Part shown: one piece after another, positions 8,754 to 17,546 of the stretch
How positions within the stretch are numbered: the first letter of the stretch is position 1
How the letters are laid out: every line of letters starts with the position of its first letter
NCBI RefSeq assembly: GCF_900460245.1
Contig: NZ_UHIP01000002.1
Span: 434,001-498,000 of the forward strand
Direction of reading: 5' to 3'
Source: Vibrio fluvialis
GTDB lineage: Bacteria; Pseudomonadota; Gammaproteobacteria; Enterobacterales; Vibrionaceae
Length of the DNA: 64,000 nt
Position numbers and translations under genes: made by a program
Notes under the pieces: model-generated
What the model was told of the DNA's origin: nothing
Databases searched by the model: none
What the model saw: the letters and a program-made list of their open reading frames with translations, nothing else

Positions 8754-9839
8754 CTAACGAAGCTGATACTGCTGCGCCAGCTCGCGCTTGCGTTGATAAT
8801 CATTCGTCAGTTGCGTGGCTGATTTGCCGCGATTGGCATAAAACAGGCCGCCATGTTGCGCGATATTATGGTAATCGTTCGCAATCACATCCAATACATA
8901 GTCGATGCGTTTGAGGGTCAGCGGCGTGCACGACTGACCGTGCAAATCGTCTTCGATATCGAGTACATGAGAGCGGAACGCCTCCAGTTGAAACAGATGA
9001 GCTAACGCGTGTTCACTGCTCAGCGCCGTTTGCCAACGCTCAATGATTTGGCGGTAATGCGCCAGCACGTGTGAAGTCGCCTGCTGGGTGTGTAGCCAAT
9101 GCACTTTGCGCTGATAACTCGCCACAGCCCGCTGTTTCAGTTGGCGAAACAGACTCAGTTGCTGGTTCTCGGTCAGTGCGCTTGACAGCAACCAGCCAAA
9201 GAAGAAGCGGGTTTCAAAACGTTCCACCGCATGAAACATCGGGTCTTGCGTGCCGTTGCTATTGAACTCGCACAGCGGATCAAACGGGTACATGTAACCA
9301 AAGTCAAACAGCCACAGCTGACCGTCATTGTCCACCAGCATATTCCCGCCGCACAGATCCCACTCCATCAGACCTTGTGCTTCGCATGCCTCCAGAGTCA
9401 CCAACAGTTGCTCCATCAAATCCGGCGTCAGCGTTTGGATGTGTTGTCCGTCAATCCACGGCGAGAGCAGAATGCCCAACCGATAATCCGCATAGAGCGT
9501 GGGCACAATATGGGCAAAGCGCGGCGCGGTGGCCGGATTTGCTTTCAGTGCCTCAAAATCTCGCCTGCGCTGCACTTCGTTGAGAAACGAATATTGCCCG
9601 TCCAGATTGGCAACTTTGGCCGTGTGGCGGCGTTTTTTCAGGTTGTAATCCCGCCCGTTAACCCGCAGGTGAAACACCTCCGCAGTCAGGCCAGAACCAA
9701 TAACCTCAACCACGTATGGCGAATCGGCGTTTAATGTCGCCAGTTGCTCCGGCGGCAACGGGCAGTGGCTCACGTCACCGACGATCAGCGGTGCGTCACT
9801 TTGATCAAAGTGCTGTTGGGCTTGTTGTCTTGCGTTCAT
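8754..9839 (-). CDS. Protein-kinase-fold phosphotransferase-like protein, unknown substrate
   Basis: The 361-residue protein is not assigned to a named family here. A nucleotide-binding-like beginning (VIGSGLTAEVFHLRVNGRDYNLKKR, with the Lys pair) is followed by MEWDLCGGNMLVDNDGQLWLFDFGYM. That segment has the order of the aminoglycoside/choline kinase catalytic loop (Asp, then Asn five residues on) and the metal-binding DFG. It is therefore probably an ATP-dependent kinase of the APH/choline-kinase type. ATG 9839 is chosen over the longer frame because GAGGT lies just upstream. It lies downstream of the fecBCDE terminator and is probably transcribed separately. Confidence 0.65.
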   Translation of the reverse strand: MNARQQAQQHFDQSDAPLIVGDVSHCPLPPEQLATLNADSPYVVEVIGSGLTAEVFHLRVNGRDYNLKKRRHTAKVANLDGQYSFLNEVQRRRDFEALKANPATAPRFAHIVPTLYADYRLGILLSPWIDGQHIQTLTPDLMEQLLVTLEACEAQGLMEWDLCGGNMLVDNDGQLWLFDFGYMYPFDPLCEFNSNGTQDPMFHAVERFETRFFFGWLLSSALTENQQLSLFRQLKQRAVASYQRKVHWLHTQQATSHVLAHYRQIIERWQTALSSEHALAHLFQLEAFRSHVLDIEDDLHGQSCTPLTLKRIDYVLDVIANDYHNIAQHGGLFYANRGKSATQLTNDYQRKRELAQQYQLR

Positions 9840-9959
9840 GTTCACCTCGTTGATGTCACGCTGCCATTGCAGCGCGATCGGGTGAAAAAAGCATCCTACC
9901 CCCAGCTGAAACCTTGGGCGCAGAAGCAAAGAGGGAGAACTATCATCGGGGCGTAGACA

Positions 9960-10011
9960 AGAAAAATGTTCCCGCTTGGGCGAGGTTCAGGGCCTCAATC
10001 TCAAGCGGGAA
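9960..10011 (-). terminator. Terminator of the fecBCDE operon
   Basis: A 10-bp stem, TTCCCGCTTG (9969-9978) with CAAGCGGGAA (10002-10011), encloses an inner GAGG/CCTC stem. On the minus strand it is followed by CATTTTTC, just past the fecE stop codon. Confidence 0.75.
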
Positions 10012-10032
10012 GTACTGGGGAGTGCACGCAGA

Positions 10033-10800
10033 TCAGCGGACAATGCACATTGGCGTGCCGGCTATCGGATCGCGGTGAATTTCCGCATCCAGTTCAAACA
10101 CGCTGGCGAGCAGTTGCGGCGTCATCACGTCGCTGGGTGCCCCTTCGCCAACAATGCGCCCGCGCTGCATCACAATCAGGTGGTCGCAATAGCGGCACGC
10201 CTGATTGATGTCGTGCAGCACGGTGACAATGGTTTTGCCCTGCTGATTGAGCAGGCGCATCAGCTTCATCAGTTCGACCTGATGGTTAATGTCAAGGTAA
10301 GTCGTCGGTTCGTCAAGCAGCACAAAATCGGTATCTTGCGCCAAAGTCAGGGCCAGCCACACGCGCTGACGCTGACCGCCGGACAAATCCGACACCGCGC
10401 GGTCGGCAAATTCCGCCACGCCTGTCGCCTGCATCGCCTGCTCGACAATGCGCTTGTCCTCGCGAGACAACTGACCCCAGAATCCGGTGTACGGGCTGCG
10501 ACCATACGCCACCGCCTCGCGCACACTCACCCCTTCCGGCGGCTCCTGCGATTGCGGTAACAGCGCCAGTTGCTGCGCCAACAAACGCGACGGAACCTGC
10601 TCGATCGGTTTGCCCTGCCACAACACCTGTCCGCTTTCGGCATGGAGAATGCGTAACAAGGTTTTCAGCAACGTGGATTTGCCACAGCCGTTGGGGCCGA
10701 GCAACGCAGTAATTTTGCCTTCCGGAATGACGACATCCACACCGTTCACGATCGGCCCTTTGCCGTAGCCGACAATCAGATTTTCAGTGGTTAAACGCAT
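10033..10800 (-). CDS. fecE: Iron-chelate ABC transporter ATPase, FecE family
   Basis: The 255-residue ATPase has Walker A GPNGCGKST, the signature LSGGQRQR, Walker B FVLLDEPT followed by TYLDINHQVEL, and the switch His in VLHDINQA. From memory the sequence tracks E. coli FecE closely throughout, including the C-terminal GTPMC(I/L)(V/M)R ending. It energises uptake of a ferric chelate across the inner membrane with FecC/FecD. It is the last gene of a tightly packed four-gene operon, with 3 bp separating it from fecD. The chelate cannot be assumed to be citrate because the neighbouring receptor is not FecA-like. Confidence 0.92.
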   Translation of the reverse strand: MRLTTENLIVGYGKGPIVNGVDVVIPEGKITALLGPNGCGKSTLLKTLLRILHAESGQVLWQGKPIEQVPSRLLAQQLALLPQSQEPPEGVSVREAVAYGRSPYTGFWGQLSREDKRIVEQAMQATGVAEFADRAVSDLSGGQRQRVWLALTLAQDTDFVLLDEPTTYLDINHQVELMKLMRLLNQQGKTIVTVLHDINQACRYCDHLIVMQRGRIVGEGAPSDVMTPQLLASVFELDAEIHRDPIAGTPMCIVR

Positions 10801-10803
10801 GGC

Positions 10804-11766
10804 TTATCTCATTCTCATTAACAGATATAAAAAGTACGGCGCGCCGATGATCGCAGTCAGGATCCCTGCGGGCAGTTCCAGCGGCGGATGGATGATACGC
10901 GCGATTAGATCGGCCACCAGCAGCAATAGAGCGCCGACCAGCATCGCCGTCGGCAGCAGCTGTTGGTGGCGGCCGCCCACCAGTTGCCGCGCCAGATGCG
11001 GTGCGACCAAGCCGAGAAAACTGAGCGGGCCACACACCGCCACCGCCGCTGAGGTCCAGATGACCGCCACCAGCAGTGCGCCCGCGCGGACCCAAGCGAC
11101 CGAAATGCCGAGGCTTGTCGCGCGTTCATCACCCAGCGTGAGCAGATTCAGCGCATGGCTGAGCCACAGCACTATAGGGAGCAGCACCCACCACGGCCAG
11201 AGCAGCGTCAGTTGCGACCAGCCGCGCCCCCACAAACTGCCGGTCAGCCACAGCAACGCATTGTTGATTTCCAGCGGCTGCGTGAGGATCAAAAAGTCAA
11301 TCGCACTGCCGTACAACGCCGCCAGCGCTACACCGGTAATCGCCAGTTTGACCGGCGCGGTTTGGCCACCGCACACCAGCGCCAGCACCACCGCCGAGGC
11401 CAACCCGCCTGCCAGCGCCGCTGCCGGTAACCAATAGACGGAGAGGGTCGGCCACAGCGTCATCAGCGCGACCGCTGCAAGCCCTGCACCATGGCTAACG
11501 CCAAGAATGTCCGGCGAGGCGAGCGGGTTGCGAATCACGCCCTGAATCAACACGCCAGCAGTGGCGAGCATCGCCCCCACCAGCAGTGCAATCCACACGC
11601 GGGGCAGGCGATAGTCGTGAATGGTGAAATAGTGTTCGCTGCCTTGAAACAGGCCATCCCACACCTGCGCTGTACTGAGATTGACCGCGCCCAAGCTCAG
11701 ATTGGCTAAAGCCGCCACCACCAACAGGCACAACAGAATCAGTTGCGTTTTACGGATCGGATTCAT
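10804..11766 (-). CDS. fecD: Iron-chelate ABC transporter permease, FecD family
   Basis: The 320-residue permease of the BtuC/FecCD family has about nine to ten membrane spans. Family landmarks include DYRLPRVWIALLVGAMLATAGVLIQG, RNPLASPDILGVSHGAGLA and the C-terminal PPLELPAGILTAIIGAPYFLYLL. Its ATG at 11766 overlaps the fecC stop codon (TAATG), which fixes the start and implies translational coupling; the longer frame beginning MFPLSGEEK is rejected. It pairs with FecC as the transmembrane heterodimer. Confidence 0.92.
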   Translation of the reverse strand: MNPIRKTQLILLCLLVVAALANLSLGAVNLSTAQVWDGLFQGSEHYFTIHDYRLPRVWIALLVGAMLATAGVLIQGVIRNPLASPDILGVSHGAGLAAVALMTLWPTLSVYWLPAAALAGGLASAVVLALVCGGQTAPVKLAITGVALAALYGSAIDFLILTQPLEINNALLWLTGSLWGRGWSQLTLLWPWWVLLPIVLWLSHALNLLTLGDERATSLGISVAWVRAGALLVAVIWTSAAVAVCGPLSFLGLVAPHLARQLVGGRHQQLLPTAMLVGALLLLVADLIARIIHPPLELPAGILTAIIGAPYFLYLLMRMR

Positions 11767-12764
11767 TACTTTTTCCTCACCAGATAGAGGAAACACGGCG
11801 CGCCAATCAGCGCCAACACTGCCCCTGCGGGTGTTTCAGTAGGAAACACCACCGCGCGGCTGATGATATCGGCGCCGAGCGTGAGCATGGCGCCCAGCAG
11901 CATCACCACCGGCAGCAAAATTCGGTGATCGTAGCCCACCAGAAGGCGAGCCATGTGTGGCACAATCAGCCCCACAAAGGCAATCGCTCCGACCGTGCTG
12001 ACACTGATGCCAACCAACACCAGCACCGCCAGCCCCACCAGCACGCGCAACAGCGTTAGGTTCACGCCCAGGCTTTTCACCCGCTCATCACCCATCGCCA
12101 GTACATTCACTTTCGGAGCCAGCAACATACTGAGCACCAGCGCCAGCGACAGCGGCGGCCAACTCATGTGCCAAGTGCGCCATTCCACATGGGCAAACGA
12201 GCCCGCCAGCCATGCCATCACACTGGCGGCCTGATCTTCCACCAGAATCACGCTGGCTTTGGTCAAAGCACTACACAACGCGGAGATGGCAATCCCCGCC
12301 AGCACCAGTTGCCCGCGTTCAGAGCCCATTTTCCACGCGCCACCGAGCATCATCACCAAGCACCACGCGCTCAGCCCACCAATCATCGCAGCCAGCGGGC
12401 TGCTGAGTGACGATGAAGCGGCAAACACTGTGGTCACCAGCGCCATGCCGAGCGCCGCACCTGCGTTCACTCCAAACAAACTGGGCGATGCCAGCGGGTT
12501 GCGAGTCAGTCCCTGCATCAACGTGCCGGCCGCTGCCAGACTGGCGCCAACCAAAGCCGCATCGAGCACCCGCGGCAGGCGAATATCGCGCACAATCACA
12601 TGCGCAATGACCTGCTCATTCGGCGCCCACAGTGCCGTCAGCGCATCCGCCGCAGACACTGGCACCGCCGAGTAAGCAAACAGCGCGCACCAGGCGACGA
12701 GAAACAGAAACACAACGAGCGTGATCACCACGCCCGTTCGTTGAATCGATGGCCTCAACCTCAT
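11766..12764 (-). CDS. fecC: Iron-chelate ABC transporter permease, FecC family
   Basis: The 332-residue FecCD-type permease contains RDIRLPRVLDAALVGASLAAAG and RNPLASPSLFGVNAGAALG, with the EAA-like coupling region ALGDERVKSLGVN represented as AMGDERVKSLGVN. The start at 12764 overlaps the fecB stop (TGATG), so the 24-residue longer frame is rejected. The order fecB, fecC, fecD, fecE is that of the E. coli operon. No fecI, fecR or fecA homologue lies beside it, so surface signalling by the Fec route is not suggested here. Confidence 0.92.
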   Translation of the reverse strand: MRLRPSIQRTGVVITLVVFLFLVAWCALFAYSAVPVSAADALTALWAPNEQVIAHVIVRDIRLPRVLDAALVGASLAAAGTLMQGLTRNPLASPSLFGVNAGAALGMALVTTVFAASSSLSSPLAAMIGGLSAWCLVMMLGGAWKMGSERGQLVLAGIAISALCSALTKASVILVEDQAASVMAWLAGSFAHVEWRTWHMSWPPLSLALVLSMLLAPKVNVLAMGDERVKSLGVNLTLLRVLVGLAVLVLVGISVSTVGAIAFVGLIVPHMARLLVGYDHRILLPVVMLLGAMLTLGADIISRAVVFPTETPAGAVLALIGAPCFLYLVRKK

Positions 12765-13663
12765 CAGGATTGAACCAACTTCACCAGATCCGCCGCCATG
12801 TATTCCGCGGCCAGAATGCCGCGGCAGCGCGCCCACATGTTGCCATCCACATGCAGCACCTGCTTGGCTCGCACCGCACTAAGCACATTCCAAAGCGGCT
12901 GTTTCTGCCAACGGCTGACAATGCTCTTTTCGGTGTAATCGCCGACCACCAGATAGTTCGGGTTGAGTGCCAACAGTTGCTCTAAACTGATTTGGCGTGA
13001 TGCATTTTCATTTTTCAGCCCAGTTGGTGCAGCCAGTCCCAGCGCATGAATCACGCCACCTGCGTACGATTCGGCCGAGTGCGCATAAAAGTCATTTTCA
13101 CGCGCAACACCAAATTGCACGGTCTGATTGTTCAGGCCAGACAACTGCGCCGCGTAGTGGTCCATCAACTGATGGTGCTGCGCTAAACGCTGCTGCATTT
13201 CGGCCTCTTTACCGATCACTTTGCCGATGATCGCCGCCGATTTCAGGTTATCTTCATAAGTTTCGCGACGTGAAGGCAGTAAGAGCGTCGGCGCAATTTT
13301 CGACAAATCGCGATACACTGCGGAGTGGCGATCAACATCCGCGATGATCAGATCCGGTTTCAGAGACGCAATCACTTCCAGACTCGGTTGAGAGCGTGTG
13401 CCGACCGACTGCCACTGGCCGAGTTTTGCACTCACCGCAGGCAGCAATCGACTTGGGTCGTTGTCATCCGCAATACCCACCGGACTGACATCCACCGCGG
13501 CCAGCGCATCCACAAAAGAAAATTCCAGCGCAACAATGCGCTGAGGCACCTGATTCAAGGTGAATTCTCCGTGACTGTCCGTCACGGTTACGGCAGAGGC
13601 CATAAAACTCAGACAGCCACTGACGAGCACAACGCTGCGCGCAATCCATCGACACCATTTCAT
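12764..13663 (-). CDS. fecB: Periplasmic iron-chelate binding protein, FecB family
   Basis: The 299-residue protein has a signal peptide (about residues 1-24, ending MASA-V) and a class III binding-protein fold. Segments such as VPQRIVALEFSFVDALAAVDVSPVGIADD, KPDLIIADVDRHSAVY and LLLPSRRETYEDNLKSAAIIG match E. coli FecB in memory almost residue for residue. It captures the ferric chelate in the periplasm and delivers it to FecCD. A Fur-like box lies 95 bp upstream, giving the operon its own iron-repressed promoter. AGGTAAAGA precedes the ATG. Confidence 0.92.
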   Translation of the reverse strand: MKWCRWIARSVVLVSGCLSFMASAVTVTDSHGEFTLNQVPQRIVALEFSFVDALAAVDVSPVGIADDNDPSRLLPAVSAKLGQWQSVGTRSQPSLEVIASLKPDLIIADVDRHSAVYRDLSKIAPTLLLPSRRETYEDNLKSAAIIGKVIGKEAEMQQRLAQHHQLMDHYAAQLSGLNNQTVQFGVARENDFYAHSAESYAGGVIHALGLAAPTGLKNENASRQISLEQLLALNPNYLVVGDYTEKSIVSRWQKQPLWNVLSAVRAKQVLHVDGNMWARCRGILAAEYMAADLVKLVQS

Positions 13664-13757
13664 TGTTCTTTACCTATTTGATTGGGAGTTAACATTCATC
13701 GGCCGCATCGCCATCGGTGATTGTAATGATTTAGCTCACAAAATGAATGCAAATTTT

Positions 13758-13776
13758 ATTGAGAATTATTCATATT
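13758..13776 (-). promoter_or_regulatory. Fur box of fecBCDE
   Basis: The 19-bp sequence beginning ATTGAGAATTATTC has a perfect Fur left half (ATTGAGAAT). The right half ATTCATATT is a partial match to ATTCTCAAT. It is positioned about 95-113 bp before the fecB start. Confidence 0.7.
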
Positions 13777-13847
13777 CCATCACTAAACGGACTGAGCCAC
13801 GCTCAAAACGAAACAGATCCAGCGGATGCCGGACCTGATCGTCACAC

Positions 13848-15947
13848 TTAAAAATCGTAGCTCGCCGTGAGGTAGAGACGACGCTGCTCACCCGGGAAGG
13901 AACCGGTTCGGTCGATGAATCCACTCACCGCGTACTTCTTATCAAACAGGTTCTTCACGTTGAGCTGGAACTGCCACTGCTGCCAGCGGGTCTGCCATGA
14001 CGCATCAAACACGGTGAAGGCTTTCACCGTCTGGCCGCTCTGGTTGTACTGTTCACTGACGTGATCGGCACCAAAGCCAACGGACGAGTCGATGGCGGTG
14101 ATGTCATAGCGCGTCCACACGCCCAGCTGGTGATGCGGCGCGTTGGCAAATCGAGTACCGACCGTGCCGCTGATGCCGTCGTACGCTTCTTTCACGCGCG
14201 TGTCGTTGTAGGCGTAGCTCAGATTGGCGCTCCAGTTGTCGGTTAAATCCGCCAGCATGTCGACTTCGACGCCTTGGCTGCGCACTTTGCCGTAGGCTAC
14301 TGAGCGCGTGTCATCGTCCGGATCCGTTTGCAGAATGTTCTCTTTGATGATGTGGTACAGCGCCACATTGACGTTCAGCGCATTATCCAGCCAGTAGGTG
14401 CGCACACCCGTTTCGTACATCAGGCTCTCTTCCGGATCAAACGGGCCACCGTTCGACTCCGCTTGGTCAGACACATCCTGCGGCACAAAACCCGTCGCCA
14501 CGACGGCATACGGATGCCATTGATCGTTGATGCGATACGTAGACCCCAAGCGGTAAGACATGCCAGAACCGGTATAATCGCTCTCGCTGCCCGCTTTGAT
14601 GTCGTTGATTGTGTCCTTGTAACCGTCGATGCGCAGGCCCGACAGCACGTTCCAGCGCTCGGTTACCGCCCACTGATCCTGCACATACGCGCCATAACGC
14701 TGCGAACGCGAATCGGTTTGCTTGGCAAGCGTCAGGTTGTAGCTGGACGTATCCGCGCCATATTCCGGATCAGTCAGACTGATGCCGTCCACATTGGCGC
14801 GATAATAAACATAATCTTCGTCGAGACGGTAATAATCACCACCGATGAGCACGGTATGATCGCCCAATTCCGCCACCAAGTTTGCCGTCACCGACCCAGC
14901 TTTATTATGACGAACCTGATCGCGATATTGACGCTTGCTCCAATCCACCACGCCGTCGCCATCGGTATCCACTAAGCCGTTGGGTTCGTGATACTTCTGC
15001 GTTTCTGTGTTTTCGTAGTAACGCAGCGTCACATCACCGCTTAACCAGTCGTTGAAACTGTGGTCAACGCGCATCTGGTACACCTGCGCTTCTAAGTCCT
15101 GAAAGTCAGAAGCTTCGTTAGCGTTCCAGTCGATGTCAGCCAAGAAGTTGCCGTCATCATCGGTAGGAATACCACGCAGGCGTGCGCCGCCGTAATGCTG
15201 AATGATGTCGGTAAATTGCGCCGTCACCGTAGTGTTATCCGTCATGTCCCACGCGTAGCCCAAATCGATGATTCGGTTGCGCACATCGGTGTTGTTGCGT
15301 GACGGGTTTTCGTGGTCCTGATAAATCGCGACGCGGTAGCGCTGACTTTTGTCGTCGGTTACTGGCCCCGACAGCTCCACACTGCCGCTGACAAAATCCT
15401 GATTGCCGCCCGTCACTGACACGCGGCGTTTGGTGTCGTAGGTCGGTTTTTTGGTCACATAGTTGATCACGCCGCCCGGTTCACCGCTGCCCATCACCGC
15501 CGAAGACGGGCCTTTCAGCACTTCCACCTGCTCAATGTTGAACAGCTGCGGAATGGCGAAACCGTTGAACGGGTCGCCGCGCACGCCATCATAAAGAATC
15601 TGATCTTGGCGAAAACCGCGAAATGTCACGCCAGAGTAGGAATACTGGCTCACGCCACTGATCGAGCGATACAAGTCGGTCACCTGACGCGCGCCTTGGT
15701 CTTCAATCAATTGTTGCGGCAGCACCTGAATCGACTGCGGTGTATCGTCAATCGCCGTGGGAGTTTTGGTGGCTAAGCTCGTTTCTTGCGCGCGGTAGAG
15801 CGACAGTGCGCGGCCGTAAACGGTCACGGTATCGTTGCTGGCGGGCGCCGTGTTGTTTTGCGAAGTGTCATCGGCTGCAAAAGCCTGCGCGGATAAACCG
15901 GCAAGCACAGCCAAAAAGAGTGGATGAGTGTTGGCTCGGGCCTTCAT
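13848..15947 (-). CDS. TonB-dependent ferric-siderophore receptor
   Basis: The 699-residue outer-membrane receptor has a signal peptide ending AQAFA near residue 24. A plug domain follows with TPTAIDDTPQSIQVLPQQLIEDQGA and VEVLKGPSSAVMGSGEPGGVINYVTKKP, then a 22-strand barrel ending in the aromatic YLTASYDF. The layout is that of the FhuA/FpvA/FiuA-like siderophore receptor subfamily. The mature N-terminus (DDTSQNNTAPASNDTVTVYG) goes straight into the TonB-box region, so the N-terminal signalling domain of FecA is absent. It lies upstream of fecBCDE on the same strand, with its own Fur-like box. The ligand is unknown; hydroxamate or ferric citrate are both possible. Confidence 0.92.
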   Translation of the reverse strand: MKARANTHPLFLAVLAGLSAQAFAADDTSQNNTAPASNDTVTVYGRALSLYRAQETSLATKTPTAIDDTPQSIQVLPQQLIEDQGARQVTDLYRSISGVSQYSYSGVTFRGFRQDQILYDGVRGDPFNGFAIPQLFNIEQVEVLKGPSSAVMGSGEPGGVINYVTKKPTYDTKRRVSVTGGNQDFVSGSVELSGPVTDDKSQRYRVAIYQDHENPSRNNTDVRNRIIDLGYAWDMTDNTTVTAQFTDIIQHYGGARLRGIPTDDDGNFLADIDWNANEASDFQDLEAQVYQMRVDHSFNDWLSGDVTLRYYENTETQKYHEPNGLVDTDGDGVVDWSKRQYRDQVRHNKAGSVTANLVAELGDHTVLIGGDYYRLDEDYVYYRANVDGISLTDPEYGADTSSYNLTLAKQTDSRSQRYGAYVQDQWAVTERWNVLSGLRIDGYKDTINDIKAGSESDYTGSGMSYRLGSTYRINDQWHPYAVVATGFVPQDVSDQAESNGGPFDPEESLMYETGVRTYWLDNALNVNVALYHIIKENILQTDPDDDTRSVAYGKVRSQGVEVDMLADLTDNWSANLSYAYNDTRVKEAYDGISGTVGTRFANAPHHQLGVWTRYDITAIDSSVGFGADHVSEQYNQSGQTVKAFTVFDASWQTRWQQWQFQLNVKNLFDKKYAVSGFIDRTGSFPGEQRRLYLTASYDF

Positions 15948-15993
15948 TGTTATTTCTTATGTATGTTGTGTTAGAACAAGGCATCGGAATCTA

Positions 15994-16012
15994 ACTGAGT
16001 TTTATTCTCATT
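15994..16012 (-). promoter_or_regulatory. Fur-like box of the siderophore receptor
   Basis: On the minus strand the 19-mer has a perfect left half AATGAGAAT, and its right half matches 6 of 9 consensus positions. It sits 47-65 bp upstream of the receptor start. Confidence 0.55.
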
Positions 16013-16065
16013 ACAAATAATTTGTCATCATTCGCACTATCTATGGAAATCATCCCAAAAATAAA

Positions 16066-16105
16066 ACTGATCATTATTTATTCAATTTTTTTGAACATGA
16101 TCAGT
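16066..16105. repeat. Nested palindrome before the small secreted protein gene
   Basis: Perfect 9-bp arms ACTGATCAT (16066-16074) and ATGATCAGT (16097-16105) enclose an inner TTCAA/TTGAA pair. A further short palindrome TCACA-A-TGTGA lies at 16122-16132. Together they occupy the promoter region of the gene at 16200. Confidence 0.5.
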
Positions 16106-16199
16106 CAATCTTTGCTATCGATCACAATGTGACTTAGATCTAATATTTATCCCAAGCACTGAGGTGCGAAATAAACAACTACCCAATGAGGAAAAAATT

Positions 16200-16511
16200 A
16201 TGACTAAGTTCGCTTCAATTCTGGCAGCCACAGTACTTTCAACTACATTTGCCGCTGGCGCCATGGCTTCTGACCTACAAATGAACGTGATGACTCGCGA
16301 CAACCTGGCAACCGTATCTTTGACTCAAGACGGTCAGGCACTAGCAAACTATCCTGTTGAAATTCAAGGTCAAAAATACGTAACTGCACAAGACGGTACC
16401 GTGACCATCAAAAACAACGACAACAGCTCTCGCACTGTGAAATTCGTTGCAACCGATGCAGCGGGTAACTCTATCGTGAAAACTGGCTTCGTAAGCCGTG
16501 ACAATGGTTAA
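16200..16511 (+). CDS. Small secreted/periplasmic protein of unknown function
   Basis: The 103-residue protein has a clear signal peptide (MTKFASILAATVLSTTFAAGAMA, cleavage about residue 23). Mature residues GQALANYPVEI, then KYVTAQDGTVTIKNN and KFVATDAAGN, resemble one beta-sandwich of the carboxypeptidase-regulatory or Ig-like type, in which a repeated 'G..L.NYPV.I' strand is followed by a T-DG-V turn. That fold is an inference. ATG 16200 is preferred over the frame start at 16164 because GAGG lies upstream and the signal peptide begins there. It is flanked by nested palindromes upstream and is divergent from the iron receptor, so iron-linked control is possible. Confidence 0.75.
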   Translation: MTKFASILAATVLSTTFAAGAMASDLQMNVMTRDNLATVSLTQDGQALANYPVEIQGQKYVTAQDGTVTIKNNDNSSRTVKFVATDAAGNSIVKTGFVSRDNG

Positions 16512-16676
16512 TTCGCCAAAAATCAGGAACTAACATTCAATGGATTTGAATAAAATTGTGTTCTAACGCGGCAGCTTGTGATTTCACTCTGTCGCGTTTT
16601 CTTTTGTTCCCCGTCACCACCACCTCTCTCTGTGCCATACTGAACGCATCGTTTTCACTGCCGTAGATCACTTTGC

Positions 16677-17420
16677 ATGTCTGAATGCCAGCACGTTATT
16701 ACTGAACTCAAAAAACAACTGAAACTCCATGGCATCCAATATCAGGATATCGCGTACGCTCTGAATCTGAGCGAAGGCTCGGTAAAACGCCTGCTCGCCG
16801 AGGGCAGCCACATCAGTTTGGAACGGCTGGCAACCATCTGTCAGTTGATGGGCATGGAACTCACCGAGCTGTTTCGTCTGGTTGCCGATAAGCAAACGTT
16901 GTTGAGCGCCCTCACTTTTGAACAGGAAAAGCAGCTGGTCAGCGACAAAGCGCTGCTGCTGGTCGCCGTATGCGTGGTCAATGGATACCGGTTCGACGAC
17001 ATGTTGCAGCAATACCAGTTTTCAGAGCCGCAACTGATTCAGAAACTGGCACTGCTTGATCGACTCAAAATCATCGATTTACTACCGGGTAATCGCATTA
17101 AGCTGCGCATTTCGCCCACGTTTGCCTGGATTGCCGGCGGGCCGATTCAACGCTTCTTTCAGCAACAGGTACAGGAAGCGTTTTTTCGCAGCTACTTCTC
17201 CGGCAACGATGAAAAACTGGTGATGGCGACCGGGCTAATGTCACTGCCAAGTAACCAGAAACTTCAGCAACGCATTCAGAAACTGGTGAATGAGTTCTAC
17301 GCCACCTGCCACGATGACCAACCGCTGGCGTTTGAAGACCGCCACGGTACGTCGATGATTGTTGCCATTCGCCGCTGGACCTTTCCGCTGTTTTCCGAGT
17401 TTGAATCCACCACCAAGTAA
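16677..17420 (+). CDS. XRE/Cro-type HTH transcriptional regulator
   Basis: The 247-residue protein has an N-terminal HTH at about residues 8-65 (HGIQYQDIAYALNLSEGSVKRLLAEGSHISLERLATICQ, split here by the recognition helix EGSVKRLLAE). It is followed by a C-terminal region of about 170 residues that I do not recognise, possibly an effector or dimerisation domain (LEQEKQLVSDKALLLV-type helices). It resembles uncharacterised Vibrio regulators rather than phage repressors, and nothing phage-like is nearby. ATG 16677 follows a weak ribosome site. Its targets are unknown. Confidence 0.75.
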   Translation: MSECQHVITELKKQLKLHGIQYQDIAYALNLSEGSVKRLLAEGSHISLERLATICQLMGMELTELFRLVADKQTLLSALTFEQEKQLVSDKALLLVAVCVVNGYRFDDMLQQYQFSEPQLIQKLALLDRLKIIDLLPGNRIKLRISPTFAWIAGGPIQRFFQQQVQEAFFRSYFSGNDEKLVMATGLMSLPSNQKLQQRIQKLVNEFYATCHDDQPLAFEDRHGTSMIVAIRRWTFPLFSEFESTTK

Positions 17421-17546
17421 TCTTTTACGCCCCTTTGAGTTACCTAATGTGCGACCTGACACATCGCGCTTAGTGCATTTTGTGGGTTGCTGCATGCTGT
17501 CGGCCTCAGGAGCGTGGTTGGACCACGTAATGCAAAGGAGGCGACT

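Noticed and set aside
14328..14975. 215-codon plus-strand ORF
   Set aside because: Antisense shadow of the TonB receptor, with no ribosome site and low-complexity composition.
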